DNA of 64,000 nt from CAJXQU01 sp965223825 (lineage in GTDB: Bacteria; Pseudomonadota; Gammaproteobacteria; CAJXQU01). The notes beneath the pieces are model-generated. The model had not been told where the DNA came from. It saw only the letters and a program-made list of their open reading frames with translations, and did not search any database. Location: positions 1,860,001 through 1,924,000 of the forward strand of contig OZ245018.1 in NCBI GenBank assembly GCA_965223825.1, given 5' to 3'. The position numbers were made by a program, and so were the translations under genes. Below are positions 18,101 through 25,326 of this stretch, piece by piece. Within the stretch, counting starts at the first letter, position 1, and each line of letters begins with the position of its first letter.

Positions 18101-18268
18101 ACCGGTGCCGAAGTACAGCGTCCTCTGGCGACCGTGGTGATCGGCGGGATTATCTCGTCCACCCTGTTGACGTTGTTTGTACTCCCTGTGCTCTATGCGC
18201 TGTTGCATGGCAGAAGTGCCAGTAACTCCACGCCCACAGGCGACATTAATCACGACACTGATAGTTAA
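15122..18268 (+). CDS. czcA: CzcA-like heavy-metal RND efflux pump (HME-RND)
   Basis: A 1048-residue inner-membrane proton-driven pump with twelve helices and two large periplasmic loops. Helix 4 carries LDFGLIVDGAVIIVEN, the HME1/CzcA-type signature of Zn/Co/Cd pumps, unlike the GAMIDGAIVMIEN of the CusA homologue at 43-46 kb. Porter-domain and docking motifs are intact along the length. A GGAGG ribosome site precedes ATG 15122. It is the third gene of czcCBA, and a weak terminator candidate follows the stop. Confidence 0.93.
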   Translation: MINAILRLSVERRFLMLSLILVLVGVGVWSFQRLPIDAVPDITNVQVQINTEAPGYSPLEAEQRITFPVETALYGLPNLSYTRSLSRYGLSQVTVVFEEGTDIYFARNLINERLGAIKSALPPGLEPEMGPIATGLGEIFMYTVEALPGATQADGSPLDATALREIQDWIIKPQLAQVPGVIEVNTIGGYDKQYHVTPSPQRLLEFGITVDELVSTLRANNTNRGAGYIERNGQQLLVRSPGQLTTIGDIEQVVIANRDGVPVRVADVAEVAIGKELRTGAATRDGKETVMGTAMMLVGENSRAVAQAVAEKLEAIQPSLPDGVKVEAVYDRTALVDKAIATVEKNLLEGALLVIVVLFLLLGNLRAALITAAVIPLSMLATITGMVRSGVSANLMSLGALDFGLIVDGAVIIVENCIRRLSQAQHQGQLALKERLQLVFEATNEVIRPSLFGVAIITVVYLPIFALTGVEGKMFHPMAATVVMALLAAMVLSLTVVPAAVAVFMGGKISEKESPVISGAKSLYRPALRVAMRFRWLVLGGATTLVAVCLWLATTLGSEFIPQLDEGDIALHALRIPGTGLEQSIEMQSQLEERLKAFGEVDKVFAKIGTPEVATDPMPPSVADNFVILKPRSQWPNPDKTKDELVAEMAAAVEMLPGNKYEFTQPIEMRFNELISGVRADIGIKVFGDDLDQLLASANDVLEVVESMEGAADARVEQVTGLPMLSVHPKRMALSRYGLTVDDLQDLVAAGVGGENAGLIYEGDRRFQLVVRLPEDIRRDVDSLADLPVPLPDGGYVPLSEVAELELAPAPNQISRENGKRRVVVTANVRDRDLGGFVEEAQARIADDVDLPAGYWLDYGGTFEQLQSASQRLAIVVPVTLAIILALLVMAFGSLKDALIIFTGVPLALTGGVLSLWLRDMPLSISAGVGFIALSGVAVLNGLVMIAFIRDLWHEQGDLMKAIVEGALIRLRPVLMTALVASLGFVPMALNTGTGAEVQRPLATVVIGGIISSTLLTLFVLPVLYALLHGRSASNSTPTGDINHDTDS

Positions 18269-18287
18269 CCAACACTCCATCGTGGGG

Positions 18288-18310
18288 GGGGAATCTCCCC
18301 ATGATTTTTT
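18288..18310 (+). terminator. weak intrinsic terminator after czcA
   Basis: GGGGA-ATC-TCCCC hairpin (18288-18300) followed by ATGA and a run of six T (18305-18310). The stem is only 5 bp with a 3-nt loop, so partial read-through into the next small gene is likely. Confidence 0.4.
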
Positions 18311-18348
18311 CAATGTTCTTTTATTGCGGTTTATATCCTGGAAAGACT

Positions 18349-18543
18349 ATGAACGATCCACCCAAGCAACGAATAGATGACTTGAAAGAAGCCTCACCCT
18401 TTCGAACACATCGCATCCACGCCATCAACAGTGACTGGTATTTTTTAACCCGTGAAGGTCAAAATATCGGGCCATTCCCGAACAAAAAAGCGGCCGAAGA
18501 CAGCCTTGCGGAACTCCTGAAAACTGTCAAAAAGGATGAGTAG
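18349..18543 (+). CDS. small DUF6316-like protein
   Basis: A 64-residue soluble protein (MNDPPKQRIDD...WYFLTREGQNIGPFPNKKAAEDSL...). It resembles the DUF6316 family: a single short domain with a WYFxTREGxxxGPF pattern, like a miniature GYF-type surface. ATG 18349 follows a GGAAAGACT site. The role is unknown. It sits between czcA and the czcD-like gene and so may be read with the czc operon. Confidence 0.6.
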   Translation: MNDPPKQRIDDLKEASPFRTHRIHAINSDWYFLTREGQNIGPFPNKKAAEDSLAELLKTVKKDE

Positions 18544-18651
18544 CCAATGGCCCAAAATCCACAAAGTCGCCAAGGTACAGGCGACCAGGCACAGAGTAAG
18601 CTGAATACAGCAGATGCCTCTTTATAAATAGCCACCAACTAGGTTAACCCA

Positions 18652-19560
18652 ATGAGTCACGACCATGTGCATATACCCCCCGAGACCAAGGATAAACGCG
18701 TTGCCATCGCCATCTGGGCGAACGGGATCCTGACCCTGGCTCAGATTGGGGGAGGTATCTTTGCCGGCAGTCTCGCCCTTATCGCGGACGCCTTGCATAA
18801 CTTCTCTGACATGGCCTCACTCGTCATCGCGTTCGCGGCGCAAAAAATTGCGCGCCGCCAGGCTGACGCAAGGATGACCTTTGGCTACGGACGCATTGAA
18901 ATCGTTGCAGCTCTCATCAACTACACTACCTTGATCATTATCGGGATCTACCTGGTTTACGAAGGTGGCATGCGGATAATCGATCCTCCAGAGGTAAAGG
19001 GCTGGTGGGTCGTCTGGCTTGGTGGTATCGCTCTGGCTGTGGACGCCTTGACAGCGTTGCTCACCTATTCGATGCAGAAAGACAGCGTCAATATCCGTGC
19101 ACTGTTTCTTCACAATCTGTCGGATGCACTCGCGTCGGTCGCCGTGGTCATTGGCGGGACTCTTATTTTGCTCTACGACATGCGCTGGGTTGATCCTGCC
19201 ATCACCATCGGTATCGCGGGCTATATTCTCTACCTGGGCCTGACAGAAATCGGCGGCACCATCAGAACACTCATGCTGGGTAGCCCGGTGGACATCGATA
19301 CCGATGCCGTCATTGTTGCCCTCTCCAACATCGAAGGCGTTATCGACCTTCACCATGTGCATTTTTGGCAGATGGGCGAACACGATGCCTCGCTGGAGGC
19401 CCATGTGATTATCGAGGAAAGTGCATGGGATCAGCTTGAGAATATCAAATACAGGATAAAACAGGCTCTGGCGCAGGAATTCAACATACGTCATTCAACA
19501 CTGGAATTCGAGCACCCGGACCACATGCACAAGGATGCCCACACCTATGGGCACGGTTGA
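18652..19560 (+). CDS. czcD: CzcD-like CDF Zn/Cd/Co efflux transporter
   Basis: A 302-residue six-helix cation diffusion facilitator. The metal-site motifs are ADALHNFSDM in helix 2 and HNLSDALASV in helix 5. The cytoplasmic C-terminal domain is present, with DLHHVHFWQMG, and the tail is His-rich (HPDHMHKDAHTYGHG). These transporters move cytosolic Zn/Co/Cd to the periplasm, where the Czc RND pump expels it, which fits its position behind czcCBA. Confidence 0.88.
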   Translation: MSHDHVHIPPETKDKRVAIAIWANGILTLAQIGGGIFAGSLALIADALHNFSDMASLVIAFAAQKIARRQADARMTFGYGRIEIVAALINYTTLIIIGIYLVYEGGMRIIDPPEVKGWWVVWLGGIALAVDALTALLTYSMQKDSVNIRALFLHNLSDALASVAVVIGGTLILLYDMRWVDPAITIGIAGYILYLGLTEIGGTIRTLMLGSPVDIDTDAVIVALSNIEGVIDLHHVHFWQMGEHDASLEAHVIIEESAWDQLENIKYRIKQALAQEFNIRHSTLEFEHPDHMHKDAHTYGHG

Positions 19561-19666
19561 CAGAAAATTCTCCATAAGCATCGGCGAGAGCGGCGACTAT
19601 TTTAATAGGCCGCCCAGGCGCGGAATTTTGCCGGCATGAATCCGAGCAGCGAGAAAGGACCAGAGA

Positions 19667-20572
19667 CTAATAGCGCAGTTGCAGAATTCGCCGGGCGCCA
19701 TTCAGCACAATCAGCCCGATGATCAGACCAATAACCAGGTCGGGATAACGGGAACCCGTCCAGGCGACCAATACACCGGCGACGATAACGCCCACATTGG
19801 CGATGACATCGTTAGCGGAAAAGATCCAACTTGCTTTCATGTGTGCGCCGCCGTGCCGGTTTCTTGCGATAAGCACCAGACACCAGACGTTGGCCGCCAG
19901 GGCCACAAGACCAAAACCCATCATTAACGCGGATACGGGTTCGCTGCCGAAAACAAATCGCCGCCCGACTTCAGCCAGGACTCCCAGCGCCAGAATCAAC
20001 TGCAGCCAGCCTGACAAATGCGCCGCGCGCAGCTTCATCCGCACACTGTGTCCAACGGCATATAGTGCCACGCCGTAGACGGCGGCATCAGCAAACATGT
20101 CCAAAGAATCCGCGATCAAGCCAGTGGATTGCCCCAGCCAGCCTACTGTCAGTTCAACCACGAACATAACGCCGTTGATGGCCAGCAACCACTTCAGTAT
20201 ACCGGCTTCGACCTGGGCGGTTGCCTCTTCCTTCTCCCTGGCCAGGACTAGATCCTCTTCCCCCACCGGGGTGGTTTTTTCGAGCGTGGCACCCAGCCCC
20301 AGGGAGCGCATCCTTTTCTCGATGGCAGCCCCATTGTCGCCATGGAATACCCGCACCTTCCGATTCGGTGTATCGAACTCCAGTAAAACCCGGGGCTCAA
20401 TACTGTCCAAGGCCATGCGGATCATCCCCTCTTCCGACGGGCAGTCCATTTTTGGTACCCGGTAGTCACTGACATAGCCATGTTGAAAAGCCGTATCAGT
20501 ATTCGCTATCCCAGAAGTGGGGGCACTGGCAATCTTGTTGCTCTGGCAGTTGTCATTACACGGGTCAGACAT
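19667..20572 (-). CDS. CDF-type cation transporter with N-terminal HMA-like domain (Pb/Cd-linked)
   Basis: A 301-residue protein. An N-terminal soluble part (residues about 35-95) resembles a degenerate heavy-metal-associated domain (VPKMDCPSEEGMIRMAL). Then come six membrane helices with CDF metal-site motifs: ADSLDMFADA in helix 2 and FSANDVIANVG in helix 5. There is no long cytoplasmic C-terminal domain, since the protein ends ILQLRY. It is divergent from a CadR/PbrR-type regulator, and its promoter at 20605-20635 carries that regulator's operator. Export of Pb(II), Cd(II) or Zn(II) is inferred from this context. Confidence 0.8.
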   Translation of the reverse strand: MSDPCNDNCQSNKIASAPTSGIANTDTAFQHGYVSDYRVPKMDCPSEEGMIRMALDSIEPRVLLEFDTPNRKVRVFHGDNGAAIEKRMRSLGLGATLEKTTPVGEEDLVLAREKEEATAQVEAGILKWLLAINGVMFVVELTVGWLGQSTGLIADSLDMFADAAVYGVALYAVGHSVRMKLRAAHLSGWLQLILALGVLAEVGRRFVFGSEPVSALMMGFGLVALAANVWCLVLIARNRHGGAHMKASWIFSANDVIANVGVIVAGVLVAWTGSRYPDLVIGLIIGLIVLNGARRILQLRY

Positions 20573-20604
20573 CGAAAAAAGCCCTTGTGGATGTACAGAG
20601 GGCC

Positions 20605-20635
20605 ACTATAAACTCTATAACAACTATAGAGTCAA
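20605..20635 (-). promoter_or_regulatory. CadR/PbrR operator-promoter of the HMA-CDF gene
   Basis: Minus strand: -35 TTGACT (20630-20635), 19-bp spacer, -10 TATAGT (20605-20610). Inverted repeat ACTCTATA (20612-20619) and TATAGAGT (20625-20632) with a 5-nt centre. This is the MerR-family layout. The ATG of the regulator on the other strand is 16-20 bp away. Confidence 0.88.
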
Positions 20636-20650
20636 TCGGAATATTGAGAG

Positions 20651-21061
20651 ATGATGAAAATCGGCGAACTGTCGAAAGTGACTGGCTGCTCCGTGCAAAC
20701 CATCCGGCATTATGAAAAGGAACAATTGATTGCCTCCGCAGAACGCAGTGAAGGCAATTTTCGCCTGTACGATGAAGCTGCCGTTGAACAATTATTGTTT
20801 ATCAAGCACTGCCGCAGCCTGGATCTCAGTTTGCCGGAAATCCGGCAGCTGTTGGCTTTAAACCGTTCGCCAGGTGCGCAATGTGATGATGTGAATCGGA
20901 TGATGGATAGGCATATCGAGCAGGTGGAGGCCCGTATCCAGGAACTCACCAGGCTGAACGAGCAACTGAGAATGTTGCGCCGCAGCTGTTCAAACCGTCG
21001 GACAGTGGAGCAGTGCGGCATATTGCGGAATTTGTCGGCTACTCCGGTTTCGAGCGGGTGA
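20651..21061 (+). CDS. Cd(II)/Pb(II)-responsive MerR-family regulator (CadR/PbrR type)
   Basis: A 136-residue MerR-type activator. It has an N-terminal winged helix (KIGELSKVTGCSVQTIRHYEKE), a dimerisation helix, and metal cysteines at 78 (GAQC), 113 (RRSC) and 122 (EQCGIL), the spacing seen in PbrR/CadR. Its likely targets are the operators at 20605-20635 and 23094-23124. Its 3' end overlaps the convergent FTR1-like gene by 23 bp. Confidence 0.9.
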   Translation: MMKIGELSKVTGCSVQTIRHYEKEQLIASAERSEGNFRLYDEAAVEQLLFIKHCRSLDLSLPEIRQLLALNRSPGAQCDDVNRMMDRHIEQVEARIQELTRLNEQLRMLRRSCSNRRTVEQCGILRNLSATPVSSG

Positions 21062-23048
21062 CACCCGGTTCCAAAAACTCTCCTGAACGTTCTGCAACAG
21101 GGGCATTTTTCCGCTGCCTTCTAGCCAGCCCCAGAAAGACCAGGAAAACCACCAGTACCGACAATTGCGCCAGGATCCCCTGCCAGGTGGATTTGACGCC
21201 GACCCAATCGAATTCAAAACTGACAGGCAATGGGGTAATACCGATAAGATCCGCTTCCTGAAGTGCCGACATCGCCTTACCCATGAGGATAAACGCCAGG
21301 GCCAGCAACAGGTAGGTGGTGACGGAAAAGAATCTGGCAATGGGTAATTTCACCGAGTAACGCACCAACACCCAGGCCAATACGGCCAAGAAAGCAGTAC
21401 CGGCTACAAAGCCGCTGAATACGGATGAATATTGAGCGGCTGCAGCCTGGGTCAGCAGCGCCTGATAAAACAAGACCGTTTCAAAGACTTCACGATAAAC
21501 CGCAATAAATGCCAGCAGCGCAAGACCCCACAGGGTACCCGCAGTCAGGTGGGAGTTGATGTGCTGCTGGATATAGGCCTGCCACTGGGCAGCATGGGTT
21601 TTACTGTGCATCCAGATGCCGACATAGAGCAACACGACCGCCGCCAAAAGGGCCGCAACCCCTTCCATGACTTCGCGGCTGGCGCCGCTGATACTCACCA
21701 GGGACTGCGCGGCAGCCCAGGTCGCAACACCGGCCACCAATGCCGTTACCCAACCCAAATGCACATACCGAAGTCCGTCACGCCGACCGGTTCGCACCAG
21801 CACAGTCACCAGGGCAATCACCACGAGCAGGGCTTCGAGCCCCTCCCGCAACAGAATAACCAAGCTGGCACTGAACAGGGTCGCATTGGACAAGGTAGAT
21901 TCCGAAAGCAATCGATCCGCATCATCCAACCTTGCCAGCGTCCGGCTCACAGCGCTTTCCACCTCACCCGGGGACTGTGCCTGCTTCAATAATTGCCTTA
22001 TCGCCATCATATCGGCTTCGAGCGTCTGGCGAAGTGCTTTATTCTGCGCATCCAGGCTGTTTTCGACCAATTCAAAGCCATCCAGATAAGCACTGACCGC
22101 CAGTGCTTGTGCTGTCTGATAATCGCCGCGCTGGTGCGCCTCTTGTGCTAGCAGCAGTTGGTCGCGGGTGATTTTCAGAGGATTGGTCGTTTCCTGGAAT
22201 AACAGTTCTGGCTTTGCGCGCAACCGTTCGATCGCCTGCTGCGTCATCTCCGGATGTTCAGCAGCGAGTTGCACCGGCGTGTGGTTAACCATCTGTGACA
22301 AGGTGACGCTGGGTGCCTCGCCTGTAACTTCAGAGCCGGATTGAAATGCCAATCCGCCGACATGGAACGCCAGCGACCAGCGTTCCTCTTCCGTCAGTTG
22401 GGTAAATGCCGGCATTGCGGTATCGTCTATGCCATTGGATATGGCGTCGTACAGGCCCAGAAGTGACCGGTTCAAGGCTCGCTCTTTGCTGGTGAAATCG
22501 GTTGGAGCTGGCTCCAGCTGTTCGGCCATCACACCATCGCCCCCACCGGCTGCGCCATGGCAAGAAGCGCACTGGCTCTCATACAACCCTTTGACGGTCG
22601 CTTTCGACAACAGATGATCCGGCAGGGACGACTGCGGCATCAGTGCCAACAACGTACCCCGCAGGCTGCCGCTCATTTGCCGAATTGTTTCAATAGCCTG
22701 TTTGTTCTGGATGGCTTCCTGTAAAGCCTTGGCCTGATCTGTCAGGTCGCCAGCGTCGGCTGATTTATCCTGAATCTCAGAAATATTCGTCACGATGAGC
22801 TGGGAGAACTCCAGCATTTCCTGATATTCACCGTCATTGACCACCTGCCCATCCCTGACGGCTTCCATGTAATCCACAGCAATGTATTCGGCCAGCTGAG
22901 CCAATTGACGCATCTGAGCGAAGCCGTCATCACTCATTTCCGCCTGACTGGTCGCTGGAAGCAAACACGATAAGCCCAGCAGTAGTACTGAGACATTCAG
23001 AACAAATAGCTTCGGGCTTATAAAACGGTATATCCAGTGTGCCTGCAT
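21039..23048 (-). CDS. cytochrome c-FTR1 fusion permease (PbrT-like)
   Basis: A 669-residue protein. It has an N-terminal signal or membrane segment, then a periplasmic c-type cytochrome domain (CASCH at 160-164), a helical linker (about 240-390), and a C-terminal FTR1-type permease of about seven helices. The permease has the paired metal-binding motifs REGLE (401-405) and REVFE (519-523). FTR1 homologues import iron after oxidation; in pbr operons the homologue PbrT imports Pb(II). A CadR/PbrR-like operator lies directly upstream. The heme domain suggests redox-linked metal transfer, which is inference. It overlaps the 3' end of the regulator gene. Confidence 0.85.
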   Translation of the reverse strand: MQAHWIYRFISPKLFVLNVSVLLLGLSCLLPATSQAEMSDDGFAQMRQLAQLAEYIAVDYMEAVRDGQVVNDGEYQEMLEFSQLIVTNISEIQDKSADAGDLTDQAKALQEAIQNKQAIETIRQMSGSLRGTLLALMPQSSLPDHLLSKATVKGLYESQCASCHGAAGGGDGVMAEQLEPAPTDFTSKERALNRSLLGLYDAISNGIDDTAMPAFTQLTEEERWSLAFHVGGLAFQSGSEVTGEAPSVTLSQMVNHTPVQLAAEHPEMTQQAIERLRAKPELLFQETTNPLKITRDQLLLAQEAHQRGDYQTAQALAVSAYLDGFELVENSLDAQNKALRQTLEADMMAIRQLLKQAQSPGEVESAVSRTLARLDDADRLLSESTLSNATLFSASLVILLREGLEALLVVIALVTVLVRTGRRDGLRYVHLGWVTALVAGVATWAAAQSLVSISGASREVMEGVAALLAAVVLLYVGIWMHSKTHAAQWQAYIQQHINSHLTAGTLWGLALLAFIAVYREVFETVLFYQALLTQAAAAQYSSVFSGFVAGTAFLAVLAWVLVRYSVKLPIARFFSVTTYLLLALAFILMGKAMSALQEADLIGITPLPVSFEFDWVGVKSTWQGILAQLSVLVVFLVFLGLARRQRKNAPVAERSGEFLEPGVTRSKPE

Positions 23049-23093
23049 TAACGGGATCTCAATTTGATTTGTTGCTAATGATAATTGATCTCA

Positions 23094-23124
23094 ATACTAA
23101 TCCCTATGGTAGCTATAGAGTCAA
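23094..23124 (-). promoter_or_regulatory. second CadR/PbrR-type operator-promoter, upstream of cytochrome c-FTR1 gene
   Basis: Minus strand: -35 TTGACT (23119-23124), 19-bp spacer containing CTATAG...CTACCATAGGG, -10 TAGTAT (23094-23099). The -35 with its adjoining CTATAG half-site matches the operator at 20605-20635, so one regulator probably controls both genes. An A/T-rich TAATGATAATTGATC just downstream could add Fur-type control. Confidence 0.78.
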
Positions 23125-23215
23125 GCGTGTGGCTAGTTTGTCGGTTTTCCGTGGCGACACGCCCCCTGCCGGCACAAGGGCTGCCCTTCTCCTCCATTGA
23201 GCTACCAGGTTGATA

Positions 23216-23362
23216 TCAACCTTTCAACGAATACCCGCGCCACAGGTAGTACACGACCAGCAGGGTCAACAACACAGCACTCAACATGCCGCCCACCATC
23301 GGTGCGGTGATACAACTCATCACTTCCGAGCCGGTACCGCTACTGAACATCATGTGCAGCAG
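23216..23362 (-). pseudogene. relic of the C-terminus of a CusA-type RND pump
   Basis: The minus-strand frame ending at TGA 23216-23218 translates to ...LLHMMFSSGTGSEVMSCI, TAPMVGGMLSAVLLTLL, VVYYLWRGYSLKG. This aligns residue by residue with the last helix of the intact CusA in this window (TGTGSEVMSRIAAPMVGGML). Homology stops near 23362, and no further pump sequence precedes it. It is therefore a roughly 49-codon fragment left by deletion or recombination beside the mer-like operon. Confidence 0.85.
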
Positions 23363-23422
23363 GCTGGTGGGGTGGCTGTTGACAGTTTGTGATGATACGT
23401 ATCAAGAAATTAGTTTGAACAC

Positions 23423-23453
23423 TTGACCTGGAGCTGACTCCAAGTATTAAGCT
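23423..23453 (+). promoter_or_regulatory. MerR-family operator/promoter of the merA-less mer-like operon
   Basis: -35 TTGACC (23423-23428), a 19-bp spacer with TGGAG-CTGA-CTCCA symmetry, -10 TAAGCT (23448-23453). The layout is the same as other MerR-type promoters here. It lies about 43 bp upstream of the first gene (23496), and the MerR gene is the last one of the operon (26001). Confidence 0.82.
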
Positions 23454-23495
23454 TTTAAAGTTCACAACAATTGTTCAAGATGATATGCGACGATC

Positions 23496-24311
23496 ATGAA
23501 AAACATTGCTCAGTACGCCTTTCTCCCGGTTCTCACAATCCTGTTTCTGGGAGCCGAAACTGCCGCAGCCCACGACCCGGTGTTCGGCTTGGGGCCGCAT
23601 ACCCTTTATAAGGGCGGTGTGGAAATTCATGCTGGGGGACATCGGGAAAAATCCGGTGACGAATCCGAGACAGAAGCAGAGTTGCAATTCAAATATGGCC
23701 TCACGGGAGATTGGGTGGCCGGTATTGGCATTCCCTATGTACGTAGTGGCGATGTTGACGATCGCTGGGGCTCCACTAATTTATCCACCAAGTACCGATT
23801 CTGGCGGCACGACATCTTTGGGGTTCAGGAGTCCATGGCTGTGCTTGGCAAGGTAATGCTGGATGATGGCGAAGGTCTCCATGGCGTCGAACCAGACGGC
23901 AATGATTATTTGGTTGGACTCACCTACGGCTACGAAGGCCGTAAATGGTACCGCTGGGCCTCGGTACGTCACCGTTTCAATGCGGACACGACAACCGGTG
24001 CAGAGCGACCCAACGTTTGGCTGGTGGATCTGGTGGGTGGTATTCGTTTTGCACCCACTGAATATCATGAGCCCGATTGGGTATGGATGCTGGAACTCAA
24101 TGGTGAATTGATCGAACGTGTTTCACAAGGCACGGGCAGTGCCGAAAAACAACTGGGTGGTAATCAATGGTTTCTGTCACCGGGTTTGATGTGGACCTAC
24201 CGTAACTTTGCCATCAAGGCCGGTGTGCAATTCCCGTTGTTTGATGATCTTTCACAAGATCAGGAAAAGGGCGATTACCGCGCCCTGGTTGAACTGGAAT
24301 GGCACTTATAG
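23496..24311 (+). CDS. outer-membrane beta-barrel-like protein heading the mer-like operon
   Basis: A 271-residue exported protein with a signal peptide (to about residue 25, ...GAETAAA-HDPVFGLGP). A succession of amphipathic strands rich in Trp/Tyr follows (YGLTGDWVAGIGIPYVRSG; WMLELNGELIERV; YRALVELEWHL), ending with a terminal aromatic-rich strand. This is the pattern of small outer-membrane transporters or porins. No specific family is recognised; similar proteins are annotated only as 'transporter' in metal islands. It is the first gene of the operon, 17 bp before a MerP-like gene, so it probably passes metal across the outer membrane. Confidence 0.7.
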   Translation: MKNIAQYAFLPVLTILFLGAETAAAHDPVFGLGPHTLYKGGVEIHAGGHREKSGDESETEAELQFKYGLTGDWVAGIGIPYVRSGDVDDRWGSTNLSTKYRFWRHDIFGVQESMAVLGKVMLDDGEGLHGVEPDGNDYLVGLTYGYEGRKWYRWASVRHRFNADTTTGAERPNVWLVDLVGGIRFAPTEYHEPDWVWMLELNGELIERVSQGTGSAEKQLGGNQWFLSPGLMWTYRNFAIKAGVQFPLFDDLSQDQEKGDYRALVELEWHL

Positions 24312-24328
24312 TTATAGGAGTAAATAAC

Positions 24329-24640
24329 ATGCGACGACTGTTATCGATATTGATGCTGTTAGCCCTGGCATTCCCTGCCTGGTCGGCAGAGTTGCGCTAT
24401 ATGCTACGAGTGGACGGCCTGGCCTGCCCTTATTGCGCCTACGGCATCGAGAAGAAGATCAAGGCGCTGGATGGTGTCGATAAGACCAGCGTCGAGATCA
24501 AGCTGAACGATGGTCTGGTCATCTTCCAAGCGGATACCCCGGAGCCGATGACAGAAGCGTCCCTCAAAACCCTGATCAACGATGCCGGCTTTACCTTGCG
24601 CCAGTTCCAGGTACAACCGGTAAAGCCGAAAAATGAATGA
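24329..24640 (+). CDS. MerP-like periplasmic HMA protein with CPYC site
   Basis: A 103-residue protein with a signal peptide (MRRLLSILMLLALAFPAWSA) and one HMA fold. The metal site is LACPYC (Cys33/Cys36) instead of the MTCxxC of MerP. CPYC is the glutaredoxin active-site sequence, so the site could be redox-active as well as metal-binding. ATG 24329 follows TAGGAG. Its stop overlaps the next start (ATGA at 24637-24640), so the genes are translationally coupled. Confidence 0.82.
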   Translation: MRRLLSILMLLALAFPAWSAELRYMLRVDGLACPYCAYGIEKKIKALDGVDKTSVEIKLNDGLVIFQADTPEPMTEASLKTLINDAGFTLRQFQVQPVKPKNE

Positions 24641-25038
24641 ACCTTCCCGGTGGACTTATCTCTATGGACAAGGAGCAGATGAAAACCGATACCTCGTTGT
24701 TCAGCGGCCTGGGGCTTGCCCTGATCGGCACTACCTGCTGTGCCTTGCCCATTGCACTGGTGACCCTGGGGATGGGCAGTGCAGTCGTCTCTATGGTATC
24801 TGCCATGCCCTGGTTGACCACACTCTCGCAGTATAAGGCCATAGTTTTTTCTCTGACCACGGCGGTATTGATATTTAGCTACTGGCGATTGCATCGAATC
24901 AAGGCATGCTCCCTGGCAGACAAGTACCGCTTGCGATGGCAAAAGGCAGTGTTATGGAGCAGCTCGGCGATTCTGCTGTTGTCCCTTTTTGCTGCCTACG
25001 TCTTGCTGCCGATCACACTGTGGCTGGAGAGACTGTAA
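24637..25038 (+). CDS. MerT-like inner-membrane metal transporter
   Basis: A 133-residue protein with three predicted helices. A Cys34-Cys35 pair in the first helix (GTTCCALPIAL) and a Cys91 in the cytoplasmic loop (RIKACSLADKYR) reproduce the MerT relay, though MerT has two loop cysteines. It starts at ATG 24637 overlapping the previous stop; ATG 24679 would remove 14 residues. The partner gene is the CPYC-type MerP homologue. There is no MerA in the operon. Confidence 0.75.
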   Translation: MNLPGGLISMDKEQMKTDTSLFSGLGLALIGTTCCALPIALVTLGMGSAVVSMVSAMPWLTTLSQYKAIVFSLTTAVLIFSYWRLHRIKACSLADKYRLRWQKAVLWSSSAILLLSLFAAYVLLPITLWLERL

Positions 25039-25326
25039 TTGAGCAAAAAAACTGAAAGCGAACCCCTATTGGTGGAGGTGCTAACAGCTTCAGGATGCGG
25101 CCGTTGTCAAAAGGCTAAAGACCTGGCCAGAATGGTGATTGCCGAGTTTTCTGAGGCCAATATCCAGTACCACGAAGTTAATGTGGTGGAGAACATTGAT
25201 TACGCAGTGGAATTGGGTGTTGTGAGTACCCCTGCCATCGCCATCAATGGTGAACTGGTTTTTCCAGCGCTACCCTCAGCGGCCAAGTTGCGGCATGCCA
25301 TTCATCAGCGCATGGAACAACGTTAA
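25039..25326 (+). CDS. small thioredoxin-fold protein (CGRC), glutaredoxin/redox-active disulfide family
   Basis: A 95-residue cytoplasmic thioredoxin-fold protein with active-site CGRC (Cys20/Cys23) and a cis-Pro motif STPA near 63-66, like TM0996 / redox-active disulfide protein 2. It starts with TTG immediately after the previous stop (zero spacing) and its stop overlaps the next ATG, so coupling is tight. It could receive metal or electrons from the MerT-like and CcdA-like neighbours. Confidence 0.82.
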   Translation: MSKKTESEPLLVEVLTASGCGRCQKAKDLARMVIAEFSEANIQYHEVNVVENIDYAVELGVVSTPAIAINGELVFPALPSAAKLRHAIHQRMEQR

